A DNA stretch of 64,000 nt from Crocodylus rhombifer. Taxonomy: Eukaryota > Chordata > Crocodylia > Crocodylidae. This document shows, piece after piece, positions 45,537 to 55,992 of the stretch. Within the stretch, counting starts at the first letter, position 1, and each line of letters opens with the position of its first letter. Both the position numbers and the translations under genes were made by a program. The notes under the pieces were generated by a model. It saw only the letters and a list, made by a program, of their open reading frames with translations. It was not told the origin of the DNA and did not search any database. The stretch is taken from NCBI GenBank assembly GCA_038503035.1, contig JAVSML010019181.1, positions 1 to 64,000 of the forward strand. The letters run 5' to 3'.

Positions 45537-45562
45537 AAAAAAAAAAAAAAAAAAAAAAAAAA
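45537..45562. repeat. Poly(A) tract
   Basis: About 26 consecutive A. No retroelement body is recognised upstream. Confidence 0.75.
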
Positions 45563-45734
45563 GGGAATGAGACAGTTGCAACATGAAGATAGCGACCAAA
45601 GAAGAGGCACAAACCAATGAAGGTTAGGCTGGTAGCTGGACCTAATGGTGGGATGTGCCAAATGTATGGCAGTCTTGAATATGCCTATAACTAACTAAAG
45701 CATGTATGGATCAAAACTGTTCTAATATTAGAAG

Positions 45735-45900
45735 AAAAAAGATGGATAATAACCACAGGCACCATGATGCAGTGGATTTAACATGGGTTGTGACACTTGA
45801 ACATTTGAGTTCTTTTCCTGCTATTCCAGTTACTTTCACGGTCTGTGAGAGGGTTATATGAGTGAATTAGTGCCTCCATTATCATCACAGCAAAGTATTA
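45735..45900 (+). repeat. Possible MIR-like fragment
   Basis: CATGATGCAGTGGATTTAAC, TTTGAGTTCTTTTCCTGCTA and CTCCATTATCATCACAGC loosely follow the 5' to central MIR order. Weak and divergent. Confidence 0.35.
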
Positions 45901-46827
45901 TTTATCTCTTGCTTTATTTAAAAAAATGTTTTATTGTTTTATTATTAGTGTTCTATTTTACAAAGATGTTATAGTTCAGACAGGAGGAGGAATGGGAGAC
46001 ACTTTGGCAAATTCCATGAATACCGGTATGTATACCAGTCATCAACTGTGTACCGGTATTTACCAAGCAACTATTGTTGTCTATACTGTGTTAGCATTTA
46101 GAGGTGAGCTGAGATGCAAAGAGCAAACTGCGTTTTTGCCCTTTTCTTACTCCTTAAGGATGTTTAAAGCTGGCTTAAATTTGAAAACACTGGCTTCTGT
46201 ATTACATTTGAAATACCAGTGTCTTTTTTCATGGTACATAGGTTTTGAGAGGCTGTAAGTAACTCTTCCTCCTCAGCTGAGAGATGGGAGAGGGCTATGC
46301 AGTTTGGACTTCGTCCAAGTCCCACTGAAGGCATTGGCAATTACTTTAATTGACTTCACTGAGTTAGACTGGTCCCTTTGTTGCCCAGTGGGATTACTCA
46401 ACAGACTTCAGATTATTTTGGCTAAGAATAAGAGCAAACCTTCCCACCGCCCCCACCTGTGGGGAGGAAGCTGCAGCTCAAATTATTACCCCATGAGCAA
46501 TTGCATTTCTGATTCTCCATATTTTGATAAATTCTTCTGTCAAAAAGGAGTGACTTTTCTTTCTTTTAATTCCTGGGAAAAAACCACTAAATCAATATTC
46601 ATCATAAAAAGCCATATTGTGCCAAAATACAAACTGTGTTGCTTGCCAAATGACCTTTTAAAATGGATTGCTATTGTTCAAATTCCAGTGGAAGTAATCT
46701 TACATGTATTGTAGGCTATAGTACAAACTGGTCAAATGGGGTTGAGGTGAAACTCATAGGCTGTTGTCTTTTCATCTCTCTGTATACTGAATGCTAAGAT
46801 TCAGACAAAAAGGAAAATGTTCTTTAT

Positions 46828-46832
46828 GTTTG
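46828..46832. repeat. Target-site duplication of the solo LTR, left copy
   Basis: GTTTG, identical to 48044-48048, directly before the TGTAGCAG terminus. Confidence 0.75.
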
Positions 46833-48043
46833 TGTAGCAGAGCACTAGGGTGCTCGCTACTGGTAATAGTAATAAGGGAAGCACAGGTGAGGGTTGCCGG
46901 GGCAACCGATTGTGGTCAGCTGACCCGAAGGGGGCAGGGCCTGGCCTTTATAAGCAACCAGGCTGAGGCCAGAGGGGGTTCCCTTCTGGCAGCCTGAGGA
47001 GCAGGAGCTCTGCTGCAGAGCCGAGCCAAGCCGAGCCAAGCCGCCTGAGCGGCTGCATGATGGTACGGGGTAGAGAGAACCCTAAAGGAGGTATGATGAA
47101 GAGCCAGCGTGGCGTGGCATTTGTACTATAGCCAGGAGGCTTATCTTGTGTTATAGCTGGTTGGCGCATGGCTTTATGTTTCTCTTTGGTTGTTTGTGTA
47201 ATACCGGAGGACTGGGTGAGGCTGTAGGGGTTGGAGGAGGCCTCAGGGGACCTCCCCAGTAGCGTGGGAGGTTCCTGCTGCCCTGGGAGGGCACAGTAAG
47301 TTGGGGCCAAAGAGGGCACAGCAGTTTGTGCGCTGGAGAGTGGCACTGTGTTTTGGGGTGTCCTGACCCCAGCCCAGTATGGGCGACATTGGGAGGAGCT
47401 AGTGGGGTGTCCCGACCCCAGCCCAGCGGGGCAGCATCAGGAGTAAAGCCCGAGCAGGGCGTAAGACCCCTAAGAAGGGTCAGGGGGCCAGGCACGGTTA
47501 CGGCCACCTGAGCCCTGACCGTGGGGAGCGCGGGAGCTAGGCCCCAGTGCGGGCGGGGAGCGCGAGAAGCACAAGCAAGGCCCCAGGGTCGGCGAGCATA
47601 TTGGGAAAGCCCCAGGAAAGGGGTGAGCTTATTGGAAAAGCTCCAGGAAGAGGCAAGCATGTTGAGCAGGCCCGAGAGGGCTAGTGAGTAGAGGGGCACC
47701 AGTCAAGGCACCAGTGAGGGGCGCCGGTTGCGTGACAAGCCCCAGGGGCGCCAGTCAGGGCGCAGAAAGGAAACTGACCAGTCACTGTCCGGTACATCTG
47801 TGAGGCCTGGGGCGTGCTACAGGGGAGGTTGGAGGCACGCATAGCCCATACAGTCACCCCATACAGAACAGGGGACAGGATAAACACAGCACCGTGTCCA
47901 GGGGGACAAAAGGCAGCCTCCCTTATAAAATTAGACAACATCAAAGACGTGGCAGGCGAGAATGAGGGTGCTGGATCGTCTACTTGGCACGGTAGGGGGC
48001 GTTAGGGAGATCATGGCCGCTCCTAGGTCCCCACACTGTGACA
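46833..48043 (+). mobile_element. Solo LTR of an endogenous LTR retroelement
   Basis: A 1211-bp element starts TGTAGCAG, ends CTGTGACA, and so has the canonical TGT...ACA termini. It is flanked on both sides by GTTTG. A TATA-like CTTTATAA at 46946-46953 in a GC-rich setting suggests an old plus-strand promoter. No AATAAA was seen. The interior holds two 49-bp tandem copies (about 47355-47452) and about 2.7 copies of a 31-bp unit (about 47592-47675). There is no gag, pol or env reading frame and no second LTR, so it is a recombination remnant. A 5-bp duplication fits several LTR groups; the group was not determined. Confidence 0.75.
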
Positions 48044-48048
48044 GTTTG
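48044..48048. repeat. Target-site duplication of the solo LTR, right copy
   Basis: GTTTG directly after the ACA terminus, identical to 46828-46832. Confidence 0.75.
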
Positions 48049-50166
48049 CATCCTCCTTTTAACTTGTCATAAAAGGTTATATTTCTTCTGGAATTTAAGA
48101 TCTTTTTTTCTGGCTCAGTATTATGGTTATTTTGTGAAGTGTGGTCTTAGAAATCAACTCGTTCTGATAATCCTATATGCATTACATGGAAAGGGGAGTG
48201 ATGATTCTGTTCTGTTCTATGGTTCAAAAGTGGCTTCCTGTCATCACCTATATATTTCAGTCTGAGTGTATATATAAACGGCCAGCTGTTGTGCTGAATA
48301 AATTTTGCCCTTTGAGTGACTGGAAATTGGTCTGATTTTTTTTTTTTATTTTTTATGGTATATTTGAAATTTCAAGCTCAGCCCACACCAGGGTGGCTCC
48401 CTAAAATTCAGCACATTGATGAAGATGATGAAACAACAGTTAGCTTTTCACGATTAGCAAATACTACGATTTGAATGTCAAGTGTGAATGAAATTCCTAC
48501 TCATTTAATTTGGAAGGTCAAGCTGAAGCTGCAGAGATTGAGTGAAATAAATTACATCACGCTGAGTTCACCAGGGAATGCCATTTGGATAAACAGCTGG
48601 CATCCACACAAGCGTTCTTTCAAATACTTTGCACTCATCCCTTAAACTTTAAAGTAGTAATAGTAGCTGTGATATACTGTCATTGCTGCTGTGAATGATC
48701 TCGTGGCCACTAGATGGAGCAATTTCATCAATATTTTTCTGAATGTTTCAACTGAGTCCTTTCATCAATACAATTTCATGCGAAATGTAAATATGCAAAT
48801 ATTTTTCAAGTTTACTGTATCTCTTAGCAATATCCAATCTAGCAAACAACCATAAAACTAAATTTTCATGGCTTATCAAATTCATATTTTAATAAGAAAA
48901 TTTGCACTCCAGGGGAAAGCTTTGATGAATCTTTCCTGTTTGATATTTCAACTTCCAATCTAATAGTTTTCTCTGTGCCACCTACCCCTTATCCCCAATC
49001 TGTATTCCATATATGTCTTGTTCCATTTTACTTGCATATTTCTGAAGAACTTACTTTTTTGGGTTGTTGGAGTCCCATGTTATATTTTATTCCTAAACAA
49101 AGAAAAAAGTTACAATCATTATTTAGCAAAGATGTGTATGATAGGCTAATTTTGCACCACTGACATCAACAAGGATTTTTCCACTAACTAGCACATTGTT
49201 CTGGGAACAATGATAATAAACAGACCAACAATTAATTTATGTCAGTGTATAGCAACATCTAGTTTTCCTATACCCCTTTCTCTCTGTAGAGCTTGAAGAG
49301 TTTTCAAAAGAAAGTGAGTATCATTTATTCCCATTTCACAGCAGCAAAAGTGAGGCAGAGAGAGGGGGAAAAAAGTGGTTTGCCACAGTAACCCATCAGG
49401 CTGGTGGGCAGAATCAGGAATTACTAAATTTCTAAGTCCCAGGCCAGCATTCTACTCACTGGATTAAAATTTGGCACTTTCTATATTTAAATGAAATGAA
49501 ATTGCTTTTACTTGTGCCAACTTCGAATAGTATATTAGTTCTGGATGCTAAAAAGTCTGCATGCAATGTTACCCTTCATTTAAAGAAAAAAAACAAAACA
49601 AACTCAAACCTGCAAATCCATATGTGCTATGTATGAGTGAGGTAATATTTGTGGAGTGTTTTGAGTGTGGAAAGGACTATAAAAGGATGAAGATTATGCT
49701 ACTTATTAACTTTTAAAGAGTGGTTCAGCTGAAAAAAGAATGATGCAGACATGATTCCCTTTTAAGACTGCAGTAACAATATTTTGCTGTCCTTTATTGT
49801 TACTGAGTGTGGTGGGGATTAAGTTCACAATAAAGTGTGGGCTGTTGAAAATGTTTTTTGTATAGACAGTTAGCAGAGATTTTTGGGTGCACCTCTGGGT
49901 ATAGGATGTTGCACCTCATCACTGTCAGTGCTGCCTGACATGGTGTCATTTAATTAATGGGGCTTACCAAACCATGGCCTTATGGCAAAGACAACTACAG
50001 GTCAATGTACTGCTTTATCTTTAGCTTTGTTACCTTTATTGCAAGGTGAAGAGCAGCTCAGTCCCTTAAGATTACTTTTCATGATGCTAATAAGGCTTCT
50101 ACTAATACTGAGCATATTTTTGGAGAACCAAACGAAAAACTTTACAGAATCTTTTATGCACCTGAG
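48049..50166. other. Presumed intronic, AT-rich
   Basis: No exon recognised. The one repeat recognised is the antisense MIR-like fragment at 49285-49460. Confidence 0.5.
49285..49460 (-). repeat. MIR-like fragment, antisense
   Basis: AGTATCATTTATTCCCATTT, CAAAAGTGAGGCAGAGAGAG and AAGTCCCAGGCCAGCATTCT match the antisense MIR order (ATTATCCCCATTTTACAG, GAGGCACAGAGAG, CCAGTC...GCTCT). Confidence 0.55.
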
Positions 50167-51449
50167 CAGGGATCTTGGCTTTTGTCTGATTTTAAAAAAA
50201 AATTAAAAAATCCTAAATTCCCTGATTTAAACCCACAAAGTCTGCGTTTTCCTGTGATTAAAATGAAATGCCGCTATCTATATCTGGGTATTAGTTGAGC
50301 ATAGTTTTATTGATTTTTATTTACAATTTTAAAGCAATTGGGAAACCTACCAGTGCCTCAATCATTATAATAACATAAATTCTAAAGACCTATATATTTT
50401 GGCGTTTGATTTGTAGTTTTGTTTACTGTGGAAAATCAGAGCTACCTCTGCCCCCCTCATCCACCAGGATGCAGGTCGAGATGTGGCTGTCCTCTCAGCT
50501 GCTTTGTGGCACTGAGCAGCCCTGATATGCCAGTGCCCTGCCTCTGCCCATTTCAGTGCCCCTCGCTCTTAACCGGCAGCCCCCTAGCCCTGCTGGTGCC
50601 CTGCACTCCCAACCCACAGTTCCCCTCCCCTCTCCTCTGGTGCCCTCTGCTCCTGACCCAAAGTCTCCTCCCGTTCCTGGCCATGGTGGTGCCCCTCACT
50701 CCCAGTCTGCAGCCTCCTGTCCCTGCCTGTGCCCCTCACTCCTGACCTGCAGCCCTCTGCTCCCCTAGCCTTGCCAGGGGGCCTCAGCTGTCCCCTCCTA
50801 CCCTGCCCAGTCCCATGCAGACTCATAGGATGGTGGTGTGCAGGGACAGCCTCTAGCATGTGGTGCATGCAATGCACCTAATGCAGAAGCACAGGCAGTG
50901 GCTGGGGCACCACACTGCGCTGTACCACTTGCTGGGGCTGGAGCTGTGGCAGGGTGGGGAGGACGAGGACTGTGCTCCACAGCATCAGCATGAAGCCAAA
51001 CATGTCTCTGGCCCCAGGTCATACTGCGGGCAGCAGGAGGAGGGCAAGGGGCTCCAGGTGGTCTCTGTCCCACCTAGGCTGGAGAGTAGTGCCTGTAGCT
51101 GCAGCAACTCTGGCTCATGCAGGTGGTGGTGGAGTGAGCCTAGCCCCAAAACAGGCTGCAGGAAGGAGGAGGGAATGCATGTGGCACCCCCTACCACCCT
51201 GCATTGGGGCTTCTGTGCTGTGCCAGGTAGCTTGGTCATGGCCCCCACAGGCAGCATCTCCCTGAGAGTATGGGCACTGGCCCCTGGCATTACTGGCCTG
51301 GCCACAAAGCTCCCCGCCACCCCCAAAGGACTCCCTTGTCCCTTTCCCCCACTGGCAACAGTGCAGAGCTGGGCTCACCAGTGGCACCAAGTACTGCCTC
51401 AGGCCCCCTTGCTCTGCCACAGCCCCAGTGCCTGGACATCTTCCCTCAG

Positions 51450-51490
<41 letters not shown>

Positions 51491-51514
51491 TCACTCACTC
51501 ACTCACTCACTCAC

Positions 51515-51556
<42 letters not shown>

Positions 51557-51836
51557 GCCACCCAGACATACTACCCTCCATCCCCAAGCCCTGGCTGTCC
51601 ATCCTTCCCCATTCACCTACCTGTATCCACTTGCTGGGACTGATCCCACCACCCTGCCTGTATGCTGGCCACACACAAGCACATGATGTCCCCTGCCTCC
51701 AATCACCCTCCCCCACTTCCCTCAGTCCCAAGCAATTCCTTGTAGAAGACTGGAAGACTGCATTTTTCTGCTTTATAGGGGAAAATCTGTTTTTCTGTGG
51801 TTTTTTTCCATGGGAAACAGAAAACCCAGATCCCTG
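50167..51836. mobile_element. Non-autonomous hAT-like element with GC-rich core
   Basis: The left end CAGGGATCTTGGCTTTTG and inverted right end CAGGGATCTGGGTTTTCT match at 14 of 18. Both ends pass into AT-rich subterminal sequence, and between them is a core of about 1.3 kb (50440-51720) rich in C. The core carries loosely tandem units around CCCCTCACTCC. Flanking octamers CACCTGAG and CACATTCG match at only 5 of 8, so the target duplication is weak. The long open frame in the core (50860-51867) translates a microsatellite and low-complexity sequence and is not a gene. Confidence 0.6.
51449..51554. repeat. Compound microsatellite (GC)(CA)(CACT)(CT)
   Basis: GC units (51449-51458), CA units (to about 51485), CTCA units (to about 51520), then CT units (to 51554). 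It lies inside the GC-rich core of the hAT-like element. Confidence 0.97.
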
Positions 51837-51844
51837 CACATTCG

Positions 51845-54631
51845 ATTCTTTCAGCCATGGCTGCTAGTCCAACAGATGGGTCTTTGGTGTATTTTATCAG
51901 CACTATGGATGAATACCTGGAACTTATTTCAAGGCTGCTATGGTGGCTTTGCTGTTGCTGTGGCTCATCTAGTAACGTTTTTGCCTTTCGGGCAGGTATT
52001 TATATGTCTGAGTTCTGTATCAGCAATGTGCTAGCAGGAGGTTTGAATTAGTGTGGATGTGCGAGAGGTGCCAATGCAATAAAGGTCTGATCTTGCTCTT
52101 GTTAAAATCAAGTGGACTCTTAGGGTCTTCAATGGAAGTAGGATGCAGCCATTTTCAAAGTGCTTTAGATGAGATGCAAGTCTGAGGTCACTTAAACACA
52201 TGTGTAACTCCTATTTAGTTGGAAGTAAAGCAAAATTTTGAAGTCCTTCTAAAACCTGTGGAATCGGGGTTCCTCCTGTAATAAAACTAGTTCTGATGCT
52301 CAAGATTGTGAGAGATGTTGCTAAACTCTTTACTTTGTTTTGCCTATTCCTTTTGTCAGTAAGGCCACTGCAATGCATAGTATTTAATGCATTGTTGTGG
52401 AGAAAAGCATTATGCAAAGACTGGCATGCTATGAGCACCAGAGGGAAGTTTCAAAATGTTTATACATGATGATAAACCTTTTTTTAAAAAAAACCTCCAG
52501 TGATACAAGTCACTGCCCCCTGTGCTGTCTGCTGGGGCACTGATCTGTAATGAATCTACAAGCACCAACAAGACGATTCCCACTAATCTGGCAGTAGTTG
52601 GTAGCCTGTGTATGTACAGCCTGTGGAATAGCACCACCCTAGACCCTTTGGCATGGACACTGGAGCTAAACAAGAAATGCCATTATCTGTCAATAGCCCC
52701 GTCCTCTGTAAATCTTTCTGTTGCAGCTAAACACTGGAGAATGGCAGAATCATGTGTACTAATCATGTTACCATGACTCTCTCTCAATTCTTTGTGGCCT
52801 TTGCTAAATTGTTTTGCTTCTGAGCTGGAGTTTATCTGTAACTCAGTTATCAATTACTTCACTTTAATTACCACCACTCTAGGTAAAAAACAAGCTCATT
52901 ATTAAAATACTCTCACGATGAACAATAAAACAGGCAGGAAGTAAAAATTCTTATTATTTACCCTAGATTGGGACCAATGGAATGGGATCGAGTTATCTGA
53001 ATGGGATCGAGTTATCTGAATGGAATAACTTGTGCTTTGTTGTGCTTCTTGTTACTTCTCTAACATAGGTTTTATGGTAGCATAGTTCTTGGTCAAATGT
53101 TCCTTTCCTTATAACTTCAGAATGTTTGCTATGAGAGCCCTTTAGCATAGGCAGGCATTGTGTTTGCGGTGTACTAAAAAGTCAGACATTAAAAAGAAAT
53201 TCACAAAACAATGTCTGTGAATTAGGCAATTTTGCTTGTTTTATATGGAGACATTTGGTTTCTTGTATATAATTGCCAACATACATTTAGTAATTTTCTC
53301 ATGTAATAGCATCAGTACAAGCAATAGTCAACACACTCTTTAGTCACCGGTATTATTCTTCTGCTTAATGCTTCAGCTTTGGGTTTCATTATTTTTTTTT
53401 ATAACAGATTCAGCTGCATTAAATCATTTCTCATCCCCTGTCACAGATACAGAAGATTTACTTTGGCAGTGAATACTGTCAAAATATATAGGAAAGAATT
53501 TACATATTTAAATATTTATTCTAGTGTGAACTAGTTATTTCTACCAACATAAAGCAGTAGAGTGGTTTTTACTGAAAGTATAAGATTTAATGATTTCTAA
53601 AAGGAAAAAACCCCCAGATTTCATCTCATTGAGAGCACTTCATGCTTGTCACAATTAAAGGTAATACATGCAGGCAAAAAAGGGTACTTGGTCATCTACC
53701 AAAAGATTTGTCTGATATTTAGACAAAATTGGATTAAAATATTTTAATGTTTCCTTTGTCAGGGTTGTAATGCCAAGATTAAGGGTGTGGATTTCAAGAG
53801 TATTCATTCAGTTCCTGGATTCAATAGGAGAAAGGATGGCTTATCACTTGGGTACTTTTGGAAAATAAGTATACTCGTTTATTAAGCCCAGTACCTATAA
53901 GAAGCAAGCCTTACTCTGCTATGAACAAAAGTGTAAAGGCCTTAGGTAACTCGGAGAGCAGTTCTGCTTTTATCTTATAAAAGAAAAGGAATTAATAATG
54001 AGTAATTTGCACCTTCACTGCTGACTGTTTCATAAAGAGGATTTCTTTATCAAGTGAATATTTTGTACTTGTATGCTGTACTTCCTGCCATTACATATAA
54101 CATAGAAATTCCATTAGGTAGAGGGAAGAATAACTAAGGATTGAGTCTTCAATTATTGGTGCCAACATGGTCAAAACAAAAGCTCAGGGTACAATGTAAA
54201 TGGAAAATGTATGGAGGGGAAATTGCTAATCTCTTGAATGTTTCTTGAGACATGACAGACATTTTGGTTCCTTTTTAGCTCTTTACCTCATCACTAACAA
54301 CTTTTTGCATCAGATTTAAAGTTACATAGAGATACCATCCTTAAGTACAGTAAACCCATCCAGTGAAATTACATTGCAGTTATATGCTACTAATCCAGTC
54401 AAAATGTGATGTTATGCTACTTCCTTGGAATTTTTGGTAACTAGATGAAACGGCTAGTAAGCATTGTAACAACATATTTGTGCTGTAGATTAGACACTTA
54501 CAACTGAATACAACTAAAGTTAATAATTGCTAATATGTAACATACACCAAATAATGTTTGGTACCAGATGCTATGGTTACGCCCCAGGGAATTATGCACT
54601 GAAAAATCCAAAATTTATGCAAAATTAATTG
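51845..54631. other. Presumed intronic, AT-rich
   Basis: No exon recognised. It contains a perfect tandem duplication at 52981-53018 and a weak GAAGTCAAT-like relic near 52087-52150. Confidence 0.5.
52981..53018. repeat. Perfect 19-bp tandem duplication
   Basis: AATGGGATCGAGTTATCTG occurs twice in direct succession without mismatch. It was probably formed by recent slippage or end joining. Confidence 0.9.
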
Positions 54632-54639
54632 CTTTTATT
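54632..54639. repeat. hAT target-site duplication, left copy
   Basis: CTTTTATT, identical to 55985-55992. Confidence 0.8.
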
Positions 54640-55984
54640 TAGGGCTGTCAATTCATTGCAGTTAACGTACAAAATTAATGCGTTAATCAGTTCTTGCATT
54701 AATTTTTTTAATTTTATAGAATGTGTTAATTGCGCATGTGGCTTTGGAGCCCACACCTGGGCTCTGTTCTGCTGCCATCACTGCTACCTCTGAGCCACCC
54801 AGCAGGGCAGCAGTGGCAGTGCAGAGGAGCCACAGGGCAGCCCGGGTGTGGGCTTCAGGAGTCTGCAGTGGCGGTGAGGGGACACAGACGCAGATGAGCA
54901 GCTGTAGCCTACATACGGCCAGGAACACAGCCCAGCAGTGTGTAAAGCATCACCCCAGAGGTAAGTCTGTGGAAGGGAAGGGGCAGGGGGGCATATCCAA
55001 GCCCCCACAGTGAGGGAGGGAGTGGGACAGGGGTAGGCACTGGAGTGAATGGGGCCCTCGGGCAGGGGTGGGTCATGGGACAGAGCTATGGGCAGCTCAT
55101 CCAGGGGTGTGGAAGGGTATGGATCCCCGCTGCTGTGTGCACCCCTGGGGGAGGCCTGTGCCCCCCAGATTTGTGCATGGGATGGAGGTGGGCTGTCGAC
55201 TGTGGGATGGGGGGATGGGGCTCTGCATCCTGTTGCCTTTGCCCCAGGAGCCATGCAATGCCATGTTGTGCCTCCTACAGCTGAGTGGGCAGGGGACCCA
55301 TGGCATGACCAGTGCATGGCTCCTGGGGCAAAGGTAGCAGGGTGCAGAGCCCTAGCCTTTAGTGGGCAGCCCGCCTCTACCCTGCACACACATCCAGGAG
55401 GCATGTGCCCCCTATGCCTTCTCAGGGATGCACACATTGGCAGGGAGCTGTGTCCTGCTGTGCCCCTGTACGAGTTGCCTGCAGCTCCATCCCACTATCT
55501 GCCCTGGGGCCCCATTCACCCCAGGTCCTGTCACTGCTCCACTTGCTCTCTCACTGTTGGGGCCTCAATCTGTGTCCCCTCCCCTTACCTCCCTCATGCC
55601 CCTTCCCTCAACAGGCTTATCTGCTGGGCGCTGTGTCTGTACGTGTGTCTGTGTGTGCCTGCCCCTCACTCCCAAGCTGCAGCACCCCCAGCTTTGCTGC
55701 TGCCTCTCACTCCTGACTCTCAGTACCCTGCATCCTTCCAGGGCATGTGGGGACCCTTCTTCCTGGGCTCCAAACTCCCCAAACCTTCACAGATTTCCCC
55801 CCCACACACACACCCCCACATGCACCCCCCAACTATACAAAGTACTTGCATAATTCTGTATAATTTTGATTTTTTTTTCTGCACATAATTTTGAGTTGTG
55901 AAATTAAAATTGTGATTAATTGCGACTAATTTTTTAATCATGCAACTAATCACAATCAAACTTTTAAATCATTTGAAAGCCCTA
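54640..55984. mobile_element. Non-autonomous hAT element with intact 8-bp target duplication
   Basis: Inverted ends TAGGGCTGTCAA and TAGGGCTTTCAA match at 11 of 12, with identical CTTTTATT octamers outside: the hAT signature. Subterminal zones are AT-rich, with TTAATGCGTTAAT- and GATTAATTGCGACTAAT-type motifs. Between them is a GC-rich core of about 1.1 kb. The core holds a 39-bp inverted repeat (55218-55256 and 55314-55352; 36 of 39 match, 57-bp spacer) and CCCCTCACTCC units near 55660-55720. No transposase is encoded; the 279-codon frame at 55049-55888 is compositional. The element depends on a transposase supplied elsewhere. Confidence 0.85.
55218..55352. repeat. 39-bp inverted repeat inside the hAT core
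   Basis: The arms begin GGGCTCTGCA and reach CCAGGAGCCATGC, with three mismatches and a spacer of 57 bases. It could form a stable hairpin as RNA or single-stranded DNA. Confidence 0.85.
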
Positions 55985-55992
55985 CTTTTATT
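55985..55992. repeat. hAT target-site duplication, right copy
   Basis: CTTTTATT directly after the CCCTA terminus. Confidence 0.8.

Larger units (their letters stand above)
43644..46827. other. Presumed intronic, non-coding
   Basis: No exon recognised on either strand. It holds an (AT)n run at 45419-45437, a poly(A) run at 45537-45562, a weak MIR-like stretch at 45735-45900 and GAAGTCAAT-type relics near 45458-45500 and 46305-46375. Confidence 0.5.

Noticed and set aside
46021..46063. Two ATACCGGTAT-like palindromes
   Set aside because: Short, imperfectly shared and without a larger structure around them.
50860..51867. 335-codon plus-strand open frame
   Set aside because: It translates a C-rich transposon core and a CA/CACT/CT microsatellite, and it has no domain.
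55049..55888. 279-codon plus-strand open frame and its overlapping frames
   Set aside because: It lies wholly inside a bounded non-autonomous hAT element with GC-rich composition. All frames are long there, on both strands, for compositional reasons.
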